Shown here one piece after another: positions 34,191 through 42,322 of a DNA stretch of 64,000 nt. The stretch spans positions 1-64,000 of the forward strand of contig CANQET010000010.1 of the NCBI GenBank assembly GCA_947595585.1, in the 5' to 3' direction. Position numbers and translations under genes: made by a program. This DNA comes from an uncultured Clostridia bacterium (GTDB taxonomy: Bacteria > Bacillota > Clostridia > Christensenellales > Borkfalkiaceae). Each line of letters starts with the position of its first letter. The stretch's first letter is position 1. The notes below the pieces were generated by a model, which was not told the origin of the DNA, made no database searches, and saw nothing but the letters and a program-made list of their open reading frames with translations.

Positions 34191-35117
34191 ATGGCGAAAA
34201 TTTCCAATGAGAACATCCCGGGCGAGGGGCCCGAGGCGACGGGCGAAGAATTCTTTCTGAAGGACGCCAACCTGCGCGATCCCTTCGTGCTCCGCGTGGG
34301 GAAGACGTATTACCTCTATGCGGGTCTGCAGCGGGAGGGCGTGCGGTGCTTCACGAGCACGGATCTCAAAAAATGGCGGGGGCCTGTATACGTTTTTCGT
34401 ACGCCGAAGGGCTTCCACGGCATCAAAGATTTCTTCTGGGCGCCCGAAGTCCACTACTACAGGGGGAGGTTTTACCTCTTCACCTCCGTCTTTTCGGAGA
34501 AGACGGGCCACCGCACGATCTCGGTGTACCGCGCCGAAAGTCCGCTCGGACCCTTCGAGGATATCGCGGGCGGCTGTGTGGGGATGGCGGAGTGGGACTG
34601 CATCGACGGCACCCTCTTCCTCGACGAGGAAGACCGCCCGTGGATGGTCTTCGTGCACGAGTGGGTGTGTATGCCCGACGGCAACGGCGCCATGTGCGCA
34701 GTGCGGCTTGCGGAGGACCTCTCCCGCACGATTTCCGACCCCATATTGCTATTTTACGCGCGCGATCAGCGTGCGGCGCGCACAGGCGTGACCGATGGAC
34801 CCTTCCTCTATCGCACGGATAAGGGCCGCCTTCTTCTCACGTGGTCCAACTACGGCAAGGAAGATTACTTCATCGCGCTTGCCGCCTCCGAGAGCGGGAA
34901 GATCTCGGGTCCGTGGCGGCAGGAGGGGCTCTTATACGCCCGCGGGCAAGACGGCGCCCGTTTCGACGGCGGGCACGGCATGATCTTCCAAACCTCGGAA
35001 GGGGAATACCGCATGGCCTTCCACGCCCCCAACGAGCCCTACGGGCAGGAGCGCATCGTCTTCCGCCGCGTACGGGAGGAGGGGGATACGATCCGCCTTG
35101 CGCCGCTTGAGGACTGA
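34191..35117 (+). CDS. Cytoplasmic GH43-family glycosidase
   Basis: A 308-residue glycoside hydrolase without signal peptide. LRDPFVLRVGKTYYLYAG (28-45) carries the catalytic base Asp30. FFWAPEVHYYRGRFYLF and the C-terminal DGGHGMIF are typical of small intracellular GH43 enzymes acting on imported arabino- or xylo-oligosaccharides. The pKa-modulating and acid residues probably lie in WDCIDGTLF and VFVHEW, which I cannot place with certainty. RBS GGGGGA; ATG 34191 is preferred over an upstream in-frame start because the latter lies in the previous terminator. Together with the secreted GH43 and the esterase it suggests hemicellulose use. Confidence 0.88.
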   Translation: MAKISNENIPGEGPEATGEEFFLKDANLRDPFVLRVGKTYYLYAGLQREGVRCFTSTDLKKWRGPVYVFRTPKGFHGIKDFFWAPEVHYYRGRFYLFTSVFSEKTGHRTISVYRAESPLGPFEDIAGGCVGMAEWDCIDGTLFLDEEDRPWMVFVHEWVCMPDGNGAMCAVRLAEDLSRTISDPILLFYARDQRAARTGVTDGPFLYRTDKGRLLLTWSNYGKEDYFIALAASESGKISGPWRQEGLLYARGQDGARFDGGHGMIFQTSEGEYRMAFHAPNEPYGQERIVFRRVREEGDTIRLAPLED

Positions 35118-35131
35118 ACGTACATAAAAAT

Positions 35132-35161
35132 AAGGCATAGCACATCCGCTATGCCTTTTTG
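35132..35161. terminator. Bidirectional terminator between GH43 and DUF697 genes
   Basis: AAGGCATAGC and GCTATGCCTT stem with an ACATCC loop, A- and T-runs on both sides. Confidence 0.85.
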
Positions 35162-35212
35162 AGTTTCCATTGTTTTTGCCCGAACGAGGGGGGCCTATAG
35201 CGATATTTTGGC

Positions 35213-36262
35213 TCAGCCCGCCTGCGAGAGGGGCTTCTTTTTCTTTTTGAGTTCGTTTTCGAGCTCGGTGCAGGTCTCCTCGAATTCCGATTGCGTCTCG
35301 GAGACGTCGATCCCGTCGAGCACGTTCTGGAGCCTGTATTCGGCGTTGAGATATTTGATGGTCTGGAAGCCGATGACCGAGGTGAGGGTGCCGTTGACGA
35401 GCCCCTGCACGGAGCTGTCGACGAGGGCGGCGATTGCGGTCCCGAGAAGGGGGATGCCCTTGACGACGCCGCTCATGGTCCGCGCTACGGTATTGCCGAT
35501 GTTCATGCCGCCGACGCCGTAGGCGATGAGGGAGTTCTGCAGCACCCGCCCGAAGATCTTCACGAGTTTGGCGTCCGAGGGGCGGAAGCCGTAGAGGAAC
35601 ACGAGATCCTTGATGAGCTGAAGGTTGACGAAGACGACGAGCAGGGCGTCTACCTTGGCAGACTGCGAGGAGGCCGAGTACATGGCAGACTTCAAGGCGC
35701 TCTTGAAGATGAGATCTTTGGCGGAGCGCTTCACCGAGCCCGAATAGAGCTGGGTGAGGGCACGTTTTATGCCCTCCTCGTCGTTTGCCTTGCATGCGAT
35801 CGCAAGCCTTCCCACGACTTCGGAATCGTACCAGCCCACGCCCTCGACCCGCGAGGTGACGTCGATGATCTTATCCGCGATATCGTGGCGGACTTTGCGG
35901 TTATGCCGCTGTGCCTTTTTGGCCGTCGCCGCGTTGACGTTGGTCTGGAAGGCGGGCATGCGCATGATCTTCACGACGGGCACGATGAAGAGGAAGATGT
36001 AGAGGAGCAGGGCGGCCGCAGCGGCCCCGTACCCCGCATAGGGGTTGAGCTCATAGACTTTGAGCACGACGTCGAGCAGGGCGACGAAGAGAAAGATGCC
36101 GAGGATGACGGCGATGAAGCGCAATGCGAACTTCGCCCCGCGGACGTTTTCCCGCTTGACGTATTTCTGTTCGTATTCATAGATGCTCATGCGCGCCTCG
36201 CCCTGCGGTTTTTCTTGGGGCGGATCTACGGGCACGAGTGCGGTCGTCTTCTTTTTTGCCAT
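35213..36262 (-). CDS. DUF697/YcjF-like membrane protein
   Basis: A 349-residue integral membrane protein. Two membrane helices lie at about 47-66 and 77-97. A soluble helical part follows (NRKVRHDIADKIIDVTSRVE). The C-terminal region (about 205-320: LVVFVNLQLIKDLVFLYGFR, then a Gly-rich stretch GVGGMNIGNTVARTMSGVVKG and VQGLVNGTLTSVIGF) matches the DUF697 pattern, usually found fused or next to dynamin- or Era-like GTPases. No GTPase gene is adjacent. Divergent from the next gene with promoters about 150 bp apart. Function unknown. Confidence 0.82.
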   Translation of the reverse strand: MAKKKTTALVPVDPPQEKPQGEARMSIYEYEQKYVKRENVRGAKFALRFIAVILGIFLFVALLDVVLKVYELNPYAGYGAAAAALLLYIFLFIVPVVKIMRMPAFQTNVNAATAKKAQRHNRKVRHDIADKIIDVTSRVEGVGWYDSEVVGRLAIACKANDEEGIKRALTQLYSGSVKRSAKDLIFKSALKSAMYSASSQSAKVDALLVVFVNLQLIKDLVFLYGFRPSDAKLVKIFGRVLQNSLIAYGVGGMNIGNTVARTMSGVVKGIPLLGTAIAALVDSSVQGLVNGTLTSVIGFQTIKYLNAEYRLQNVLDGIDVSETQSEFEETCTELENELKKKKKPLSQAG

Positions 36263-36291
36263 GGAAAGACCTCTTTTGCAAGGATACTTTT

Positions 36292-36320
36292 ATTATACAA
36301 CAAAGCGACGCATTTGTAAA
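36292..36320 (-). promoter_or_regulatory. Promoter of the DUF697 gene
   Basis: Minus strand TTTACA (36320-36315), 17-bp spacer, TATAAT (36297-36292). Confidence 0.85.
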
Positions 36321-36358
36321 GCCTTTTTTGCAAGCCGCGCGGGGAGGGCCCAATTCGG

Positions 36359-36387
36359 TTGACAATCGGCGTTTCGCATAGTATAAT
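36359..36387 (+). promoter_or_regulatory. Promoter of the membrane protein gene at 36416
   Basis: TTGACA (36359-36364), 17-bp spacer, TATAAT (36382-36387): a full consensus. Confidence 0.9.
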
Positions 36388-36415
36388 GAGGTATCAAAAC
36401 GCCGCGGAGGGCCGT

Positions 36416-37639
36416 ATGGCAGAGAAAAAGAAAAACAGGCGGGACGCCCGTTCGGAGGAGCTCCCCGAAAAGCAATACGATAGATTTCAGATGATGCTGT
36501 TGCCCGTCGATCTCGCGATCCTCGTGCTCGCGCTCGTGGCCGCGCTCACGCTGCTCTTCTTGCCCTATCTGAAGATCGACCTCGGGAAGACGTTGGATGC
36601 GCTCTATGCGTCTGCCTTGGAGGACCCCGACGAAGAGGAGCCTGCGTCCCCTTCGGCGCTCGCCGACGAGCCTTCGAGCGAGGAGGCGGCGCGGGAATAT
36701 TACGGACAGATGCGGGCGATCATCGGGGATACCTCCATCGGTTTGAAGCTCATCCCGACCATGCGCTTCGCCTTCAATGCAGACCCCTGCACGCAGCTCC
36801 GCACGACCTGCGCTTCCGCCTTGCGGGCGGCCGAGCAATCTCTCTCGATCGACCTCACGGTGACCTATTTCGTGAGCGCGGGCGGGCTTGAGAACGTCTC
36901 CCCCGAGGTGATCGAAAACGTCGATACCGAACGCCTGTATGCCGAATTTTCCGCCCTCAAGGATGCGACCGAGGAGGATAAGGCGGAGTACATCGCGAGA
37001 TTTTCCGCGGCCCTTCTCGAAGAACTCGGCTGTGCGGAGGATGAGGAGCTGGCCGCCGCCGTGCAGGACGCCATCACCCAGATCTACGATGCCTCCGTCG
37101 AATACGCCGAGGAGTTCTCCGTCGAGACGTGCGTCTGCATGCTGCTGACCCAGCTCTTCGACCCCGAACGCGAGGCCCCGTATGCAAATTACGACGAGGC
37201 CGTCGGCGCCATGCTCGGCCTCAACGAGGATCACGAAGAGGGCTTCGGCCTCGGCAATGTGATCGACGGCGCCATGTTCGGCATTTGGATCTTTTTGGGC
37301 GTCATGTGTATCTCCGTGCTCTCCTACCTCGTACTCGCGGGGATGGCGCTCCTGCATGCCGTCATCGGCAACAAGCGCATGATGATGTGGTATGCCAAGC
37401 TCTTCGGGCTGTTTCCCGCCCTCATATGCTTTATTACGCCCCGCGTGCTGCCGAAGCTGTTCCCCATGTTCGGCTGGGAGGGGGCGGTGCTCGCCTCGGT
37501 CAAGGGCGTCCTTTCCGCGCTCTCCTCGTTTACCGTCGTCAGCCTCGTGTGCTACGTTTTGCTTTGGGTCATTTCGATCTTCGTCGCCTTCCCCATCAAG
37601 CGGAAGATCCGCTACTACGAAAAGAGGATGGATAAATAA
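36416..37639 (+). CDS. Multi-pass membrane protein of unknown function
   Basis: A 407-residue protein. One membrane helix near residues 30-52, a mostly acidic extracytoplasmic loop (about 55-280, rich in Glu/Ala helices), then four membrane helices between about 285 and 395 (GAMFGIWIFLGVMCISVLSY, GLFPALICFITP and others) and a basic end KRKIRYYEKRMDK. No family recognised. Strong consensus promoter and RBS (GGAGG) indicate steady expression. Monocistronic. Confidence 0.75.
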   Translation: MAEKKKNRRDARSEELPEKQYDRFQMMLLPVDLAILVLALVAALTLLFLPYLKIDLGKTLDALYASALEDPDEEEPASPSALADEPSSEEAAREYYGQMRAIIGDTSIGLKLIPTMRFAFNADPCTQLRTTCASALRAAEQSLSIDLTVTYFVSAGGLENVSPEVIENVDTERLYAEFSALKDATEEDKAEYIARFSAALLEELGCAEDEELAAAVQDAITQIYDASVEYAEEFSVETCVCMLLTQLFDPEREAPYANYDEAVGAMLGLNEDHEEGFGLGNVIDGAMFGIWIFLGVMCISVLSYLVLAGMALLHAVIGNKRMMMWYAKLFGLFPALICFITPRVLPKLFPMFGWEGAVLASVKGVLSALSSFTVVSLVCYVLLWVISIFVAFPIKRKIRYYEKRMDK

Positions 37640-37650
37640 CTTTTCCCCGC

Positions 37651-37686
37651 CCCGCAGCAACAAGGTATACTGCGGGGTATTTTTTG
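37651..37686 (+). terminator. Terminator of the membrane protein gene at 36416
   Basis: CCCCGCAG pairs with CTGCGGGG, followed by TATTTTTT. Confidence 0.85.
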
Positions 37687-37747
37687 CCCAGAATACGGAC
37701 TGCCCCGCAAAAACGGGAGAAAGCGGCGTGGTGCAAGAAAGTGAAAT

Positions 37748-37770
37748 TTTTTCGCCCTATGGGCGAAAAA
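37748..37770. repeat. Perfect palindrome in the gap before the exporter cluster
   Basis: TTTTTCGCCC and GGGCGAAAAA around a TAT loop. The flanking T- and A-runs allow it to act as a terminator in either direction, or as an operator. The rest of the 250-base gap shows only the promoter at 37885. Confidence 0.7.
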
Positions 37771-37884
37771 CGGCGAAAGTGCTGTTGCGACGGTGCAAAA
37801 TGTATGCGGGGGCGGGTCGTTTTTGCCGATTTTTGTAAATACGCAACATAACCGCGCCGCGCGGCCGATGTTTATTTTGCTTGC

Positions 37885-37913
37885 TTGACATTCGTAAAGA
37901 AAGACTATATAAT
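37885..37913 (+). promoter_or_regulatory. Promoter of the exporter cluster
   Basis: TTGACA (37885-37890), 17-bp spacer, TATAAT (37908-37913). Confidence 0.9.
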
Positions 37914-37938
37914 AAAATAACTTACTTGGTCTGAAGAA

Positions 37939-40179
37939 ATGTTATTGCACTATCTCATCGCATGGGTCATGGCCGTGTTCACGGCGGAAGTGCTCGCGGC
38001 GCCCTATCTAAGGAAGCGCGGGCAGGGGGCGGTCGCAAAGGCGGTCGCGCTCGTTTTCGCCTGTCTTTTTCTCGTCGCATATCTTTTGGACTACGACGCC
38101 CTCGCCTCGGCCATCCACTTTGCACCCATCGCGGGCATACGTTTCACCACCACGGGTACCTCGTTTGTGCTCGTGTGGCTGACGACGGCGGCGGCGATCT
38201 TCACCGCGCTCTATCCCTTCTTCCGAAAGAAGTGCCCCGCGGCGGACGTACTTCTCATCTTTACCTCGGCCGTCTTCCTTCTCGACGGCATCCTGCTCGC
38301 GGATTACATCGGCGCCCAGACGGGGGAAGTGCTCGGCCCTGCGACGCTGCGGACGGTGCTCTTCGCGCTCTCCATCGGCATGGGGCTCGGAAATTCCGTG
38401 TTCTTCCTCTGCCTCCGCGCGAAGACCTTCCCCAAGAAAAAGAGCACCTACCTATGGCTTTTTCTCGCCCTCTGCGGGATGCTCATCGCGGCCTTCCCCA
38501 ACTACACCCTGCAGATGCTCTTCGACCCCGCCCGCTACAACCTTCCCGCAAAGAACCTCAACCTCTATCACAGGCTGTGCATCTATCCCATCGTCGTCGT
38601 GCCGCTCGTCCTCTACTTCCTCCTCCGGAACAAGAGCGATGAGACCCGCCGCTTCGTGCTTCTATACTATGCGCTCTGCGGGCTTTGGAACTACATGAGT
38701 ACGCAGAAGTTCCCCCAGATCTACGGGCTCGCGAACGTGGCACATCTTCCCCTGCATCTTTGCAACACGGCGTGCTACATCACCCCGCTCTGCCTCACCT
38801 TCAAGTGGAAAAAGATCTTCTATTTCACCTACTTCATCAACGTCTTCGGGGCATTTATCGCCCTCATGATGCCGAGCTACAGCACCGAGGGGCTGCACGG
38901 AACGTTGATGATGTCCGAGATCTGGCACTTCTACCGCGCCCACTACCAGGCCTTCTACATGCCCCTTCTTACCGTCGGCCTCGGGATCTTCGCGCGGCCC
39001 CGCCTCAAGCAGTTCCTCTGGTCGATGGTGGGCTTTACGGGGTACTACCTGCTCGTGCTCGTGCTCAACGGATGGTTTTCGAATTACGATGCGGGCGTGG
39101 ACTTCTTCTTCATCAACAGCGACTTCGTCGCGGACAAGCTCGGCGCTTGGGCGGAGGGACTGCGCAACTTCGTGTGGGAATTCGATCTCGGCGGGCTGCA
39201 CTTCCGCTACAATCCCGTCTACCAAGTGCTCTACTATCTCACCTACTGTCTTTTGGCGCTCGGCATGTGGTTCCTCTATGAACTCGCCTACCGCAGCGTC
39301 TCGGGTTGGCTGGACCTCTCCGCCCGCCGCAAAAAGATCGCACTCGATAAGCTCGCAAGAGAGGTCGCGGGCCAAGGAGGTCCCATGGACAACGACAACG
39401 GATCGGCAACGCTCGTCCTCGAGCATCTTTCCAAGCGCTACGCCCGCAGCGACGTATACGCCGTGAGCGACGTCTGCCTCGAAGTGCGGGGCGGGGAGAT
39501 CTTCGGCTTCTTGGGCCCCAACGGCGCAGGGAAGTCCACGATCATCAAGAGCATCGTAGGCATCCAGCCCATCACCGACGGGCGCATCCTCGTCTGCGGA
39601 CACGACGTCGAGCACGAGAGCGTGCAATCCAAATACAACATCGGCTTCGTGCCCGATCACTACGCCCTCTATGAAAAACTCACGGGGCGGGAATACGTCA
39701 ACTATATCGCCGACCTCTATGGCGTGAAGAAGGCCGACCGCGACGAGCGCATGGAGTTCTACGTGAACGCCTTCGAGCTCACGCAGGCCATCGATGAACC
39801 CATCTCGACGTACTCGCACGGCATGAAACAGAAGATCGCCATCATGGCGGCGCTCATCCACGATCCCAAGGTGTGGATCCTCGATGAGCCCCTCACCGGG
39901 CTGGATCCCAACAGCATCTACCAAGTCAAGCAGTGCATGGTCCGCCATGCCGAAAAGGGGAACATCGTGTTCTTCTCGAGCCACCTCATCGACGTCGTCG
40001 AGCGCATCTGCGACCGCATCGCCATCATCCGCAAGGGGCAGATCCAGTGCGTGTGCGACGTAAAAGAGATCGAGAAGACGACGACCCTCGAGGAATACTA
40101 CATGTCGGTCATACGGCAAGGGGAAGTGCAGCCCGTCGCATTTTCACCCAAGAAGGGAGGCAGTGCATGCACCCCGTAA
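37939..40179 (+). CDS. YwaF-like membrane domain fused to an ABC-transporter ATPase
   Basis: A 746-residue fusion. Residues 1-465 form ten or more membrane helices. PLHLCNTACYITPL and the C-terminal half of this part resemble the YwaF/TIGR02206 integral membrane family. A short basic linker leads to an ABC-2-type ATPase (about 486-746): Walker A GPNGAGKST near 525-533, signature YSHGMKQ at 626-632, Walker B VWILDEP from 645, and H-loop FFSSHLID. An in-frame ATG at 39385 with its own AAGGAGG sits exactly at the join, so the ATPase (264 aa) may also be made separately. The start ATG 37939 has only a weak RBS. The next gene overlaps its end by 13 bases. Confidence 0.9.
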   Translation: MLLHYLIAWVMAVFTAEVLAAPYLRKRGQGAVAKAVALVFACLFLVAYLLDYDALASAIHFAPIAGIRFTTTGTSFVLVWLTTAAAIFTALYPFFRKKCPAADVLLIFTSAVFLLDGILLADYIGAQTGEVLGPATLRTVLFALSIGMGLGNSVFFLCLRAKTFPKKKSTYLWLFLALCGMLIAAFPNYTLQMLFDPARYNLPAKNLNLYHRLCIYPIVVVPLVLYFLLRNKSDETRRFVLLYYALCGLWNYMSTQKFPQIYGLANVAHLPLHLCNTACYITPLCLTFKWKKIFYFTYFINVFGAFIALMMPSYSTEGLHGTLMMSEIWHFYRAHYQAFYMPLLTVGLGIFARPRLKQFLWSMVGFTGYYLLVLVLNGWFSNYDAGVDFFFINSDFVADKLGAWAEGLRNFVWEFDLGGLHFRYNPVYQVLYYLTYCLLALGMWFLYELAYRSVSGWLDLSARRKKIALDKLAREVAGQGGPMDNDNGSATLVLEHLSKRYARSDVYAVSDVCLEVRGGEIFGFLGPNGAGKSTIIKSIVGIQPITDGRILVCGHDVEHESVQSKYNIGFVPDHYALYEKLTGREYVNYIADLYGVKKADRDERMEFYVNAFELTQAIDEPISTYSHGMKQKIAIMAALIHDPKVWILDEPLTGLDPNSIYQVKQCMVRHAEKGNIVFFSSHLIDVVERICDRIAIIRKGQIQCVCDVKEIEKTTTLEEYYMSVIRQGEVQPVAFSPKKGGSACTP
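39385..40179 (+). CDS. Internal start giving the free ABC ATPase
   Basis: AAGGAGG (39374-39380) followed four bases later by ATG 39385, in frame with the fusion, beginning MDNDNGSATLVLEHLSKRY, the natural N-terminus of an ABC-2 ATPase. The signal looks like the start of a formerly separate gene that now reads through from the membrane domain. An alternative is that the RBS is a relic with little use. Confidence 0.5.
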   Translation: MDNDNGSATLVLEHLSKRYARSDVYAVSDVCLEVRGGEIFGFLGPNGAGKSTIIKSIVGIQPITDGRILVCGHDVEHESVQSKYNIGFVPDHYALYEKLTGREYVNYIADLYGVKKADRDERMEFYVNAFELTQAIDEPISTYSHGMKQKIAIMAALIHDPKVWILDEPLTGLDPNSIYQVKQCMVRHAEKGNIVFFSSHLIDVVERICDRIAIIRKGQIQCVCDVKEIEKTTTLEEYYMSVIRQGEVQPVAFSPKKGGSACTP

Positions 40180-41795
40180 AACAGCTCGGCGTGCTGCTCA
40201 AGATGCAGCTTCGGAGCATGGTCGATCTCTCCTTTCTGAAGAGCAAGCGGGCGTTCATCTTGAAGATGGGGCTTGCCGTCTTGCTCTTTGCCGTCGTGAC
40301 GGCCGCATTCTACGGCGTCTTTACGGTGGGGGTGATGCTCTCCGTGTTCTCCTTCGGCGGCGGCGTGCCCATCACCGTGGTCACCGTGGTCTTCACGCTC
40401 ATCGAGATCATGAGCATCTTCTCGTGCACCGTGGGGCTCTCGCGCTCCCTGTACCGTGCGGGGGACAACGTGATCCTGCTCGTGCTTCCCGTGACGGGCA
40501 GCCTCGTGTTCCTCTCCAAGCTCATCGTCTACTACCTCTTCGAGCTGAAGAAGAGCTTTCCCTTCTTCGTACCGCTCTTCCTCGCCTATGGGATCGTGAA
40601 CGGCGCCGTGTGGTTCTACTACCCGTGGATGCTCTTCGCCTTCCTCATCGTATGCCTCGTGCCCGTGGCGATCGGGGCGGTCCTCTCCATCCCCGCGCTC
40701 TATCTTCCCAAGCTCTTACAGCGGGTACCCGTATTGAAATATCTGCTCATCGTGGCGGTGACGGCGTCCCTCGCCGCGCTCGCCTTCCTCATCGTGGGGC
40801 GGATCCCCGAGAACATCAACCTCTTGGGGCAATGGGGGAGCATTACGCTCGCCGTCCGTGAGTTTTTGAACGGCTTCGCCCGCATCTTCTCGCCCTTCCA
40901 CTACCTCACGCAGATGGTCGCGGGGGGGACGCTCGAGATCGCCCGAAACCCCATCGGGCTCAGGACGCTCTTCGTCCTTCTCGCCGTGCTCGGAATTTCG
41001 GCCGTGCTCATCGGCGTCTCGTTCTTTACGGCGCGCGTGCTCTTTCTGAAGCTCACCGCGCGGGCGGGGGAAAACGAGAAGCGCACGAAAAAGCACAGCC
41101 CCAACCGCGTGACGCCCCGCCTCGTCTCCCCGCTCGCCGAAGACCTCGTGCGCACTTTCCGCAGCGGCAAGGCCGTGATGCTGTGCGTGCTCGAATTCTT
41201 CATCCCCGCCTTCCTCATCTTCACGCTCAACAAGATGTACGCCGCGATGAGCACGAGCTACACGGGGCAGACGATGACGGCGGCCTTCAACATCCTCATG
41301 CTCCTCGTGACGGTGCTCACCTCCAACGCCTATTTGGCCCATGCCTACAGCAGAGACGGCGCTGCCCGCAACCTCATCAAGACCCGCCCTGCCGATTTTC
41401 GGCTGCTGCTCGTCTCGCGGCTCCTTCTGCGGGCCGTGCTCTCGACGCTCTCCATCCTCCTCGCCGTGCTCCTCTTCGGGGCCGTCTCCGGGGCGCCCGT
41501 ATCGCAGACGGCAGGCTTTCTCGTGATGGCGGTCTGCCTGAACCTTGCCCATATCCTCTGGAGCGCGGAGATCGACGTCATGAACCCCGAGGCCGTGAGT
41601 TCCTCCAAAAACTCCGCCCTCGCGACGACGTTCGGCGTCATCATCTCCGTCCTCTTTGCCCTCGGCTACTACCTTCTCGCAGGCTCGGGAGGGACTTCGG
41701 CGTTTTGGAAACTCGCCGTCCTCGCCGTCCTGTTTTTGGGGCTGCGTGCCTTCCTGTATTTCGAGCGGGTACGCATCTATTTCGTCGAAAAGTGA
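40167..41795 (+). CDS. ABC transporter permease
   Basis: A 542-residue ABC-2-like permease with about twelve membrane helices in two halves, joined by a charged cytoplasmic loop (about residues 295-330: RAGENEKRTKKHSPNRVTPR). It should pair with the ATPase encoded upstream; the 13-bp overlap implies coupled translation. RBS GGGAGG at 40155-40160. The exported substrate is unknown; the following genes for an anchored and a lipid-attached surface protein suggest an envelope-related role. Confidence 0.85.
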   Translation: MHPVKQLGVLLKMQLRSMVDLSFLKSKRAFILKMGLAVLLFAVVTAAFYGVFTVGVMLSVFSFGGGVPITVVTVVFTLIEIMSIFSCTVGLSRSLYRAGDNVILLVLPVTGSLVFLSKLIVYYLFELKKSFPFFVPLFLAYGIVNGAVWFYYPWMLFAFLIVCLVPVAIGAVLSIPALYLPKLLQRVPVLKYLLIVAVTASLAALAFLIVGRIPENINLLGQWGSITLAVREFLNGFARIFSPFHYLTQMVAGGTLEIARNPIGLRTLFVLLAVLGISAVLIGVSFFTARVLFLKLTARAGENEKRTKKHSPNRVTPRLVSPLAEDLVRTFRSGKAVMLCVLEFFIPAFLIFTLNKMYAAMSTSYTGQTMTAAFNILMLLVTVLTSNAYLAHAYSRDGAARNLIKTRPADFRLLLVSRLLLRAVLSTLSILLAVLLFGAVSGAPVSQTAGFLVMAVCLNLAHILWSAEIDVMNPEAVSSSKNSALATTFGVIISVLFALGYYLLAGSGGTSAFWKLAVLAVLFLGLRAFLYFERVRIYFVEK

Positions 41796-41802
41796 GGCTG
41801 CT

Positions 41803-42258
41803 ATGAAGAAGAGCACGGCACTCATCGTATTTGTGACGTTCGTCCTTTCCCTCGTCGTCGTCGGCATCTTCGGGATGCAGATGATGTCGTATAATACCAA
41901 AATTTACGTCAAGGAGATCGTCCCCAAAGAAGTCATCACCTCGGCGAACATCTCGGGCGTAAAGATCACGAAGAGCCAAGATGTCGAGAAGGAATACAGC
42001 GTCGTGCTTCCCTACCGCGAGGGGCTGGTCGTCTATATCGACTACGAACTCACTCCCGCCGATGCGACGCAGCGCACCGTCGAGCTCTCGATCACGAGCG
42101 CCCACGGCGAGGACTACGCCGCGATCGACGGCATGAGCATCACGATCCTGAAAGAGGGGACCGTCCGCCTGCGCTATAAGACGACGGACGGCAGCAACGA
42201 GGAGATCACCGTCTATCTCTATGTGATCCCCGCAGATGATTACTACGCACGTCTATGA
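41803..42258 (+). CDS. Small membrane-anchored protein with Ig-like domain
   Basis: A 151-residue protein: membrane anchor 7-28, then a single beta-sandwich (YVKEIVPKEVITSANISGVK, VVLPYREGLVVYIDYELTPA, GTVRLRYKTTDGSNEEITVY) that looks like a bacterial Ig-like fold of extracytoplasmic location. Its RBS (AGTGAGG) overlaps the stop of the permease gene, so it belongs to the exporter operon and may be an accessory subunit. Confidence 0.75.
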   Translation: MKKSTALIVFVTFVLSLVVVGIFGMQMMSYNTKIYVKEIVPKEVITSANISGVKITKSQDVEKEYSVVLPYREGLVVYIDYELTPADATQRTVELSITSAHGEDYAAIDGMSITILKEGTVRLRYKTTDGSNEEITVYLYVIPADDYYARL

Positions 42259-42267
42259 AGATCCTCC

Positions 42268-42287
42268 GAGGACGAGAGACCTCGGTG
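42268..42287 (+). repeat. Intergenic hairpin inside the exporter operon
   Basis: CCGAGG and CCTCGG pair around ACGAGAGA. There is no T-run, so it is more likely an mRNA processing or stabilising element than a terminator. Confidence 0.45.
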
Positions 42288-42322
42288 TAACATAAATTCA
42301 AAGGGAAAAAAAGGAGGCAGAA

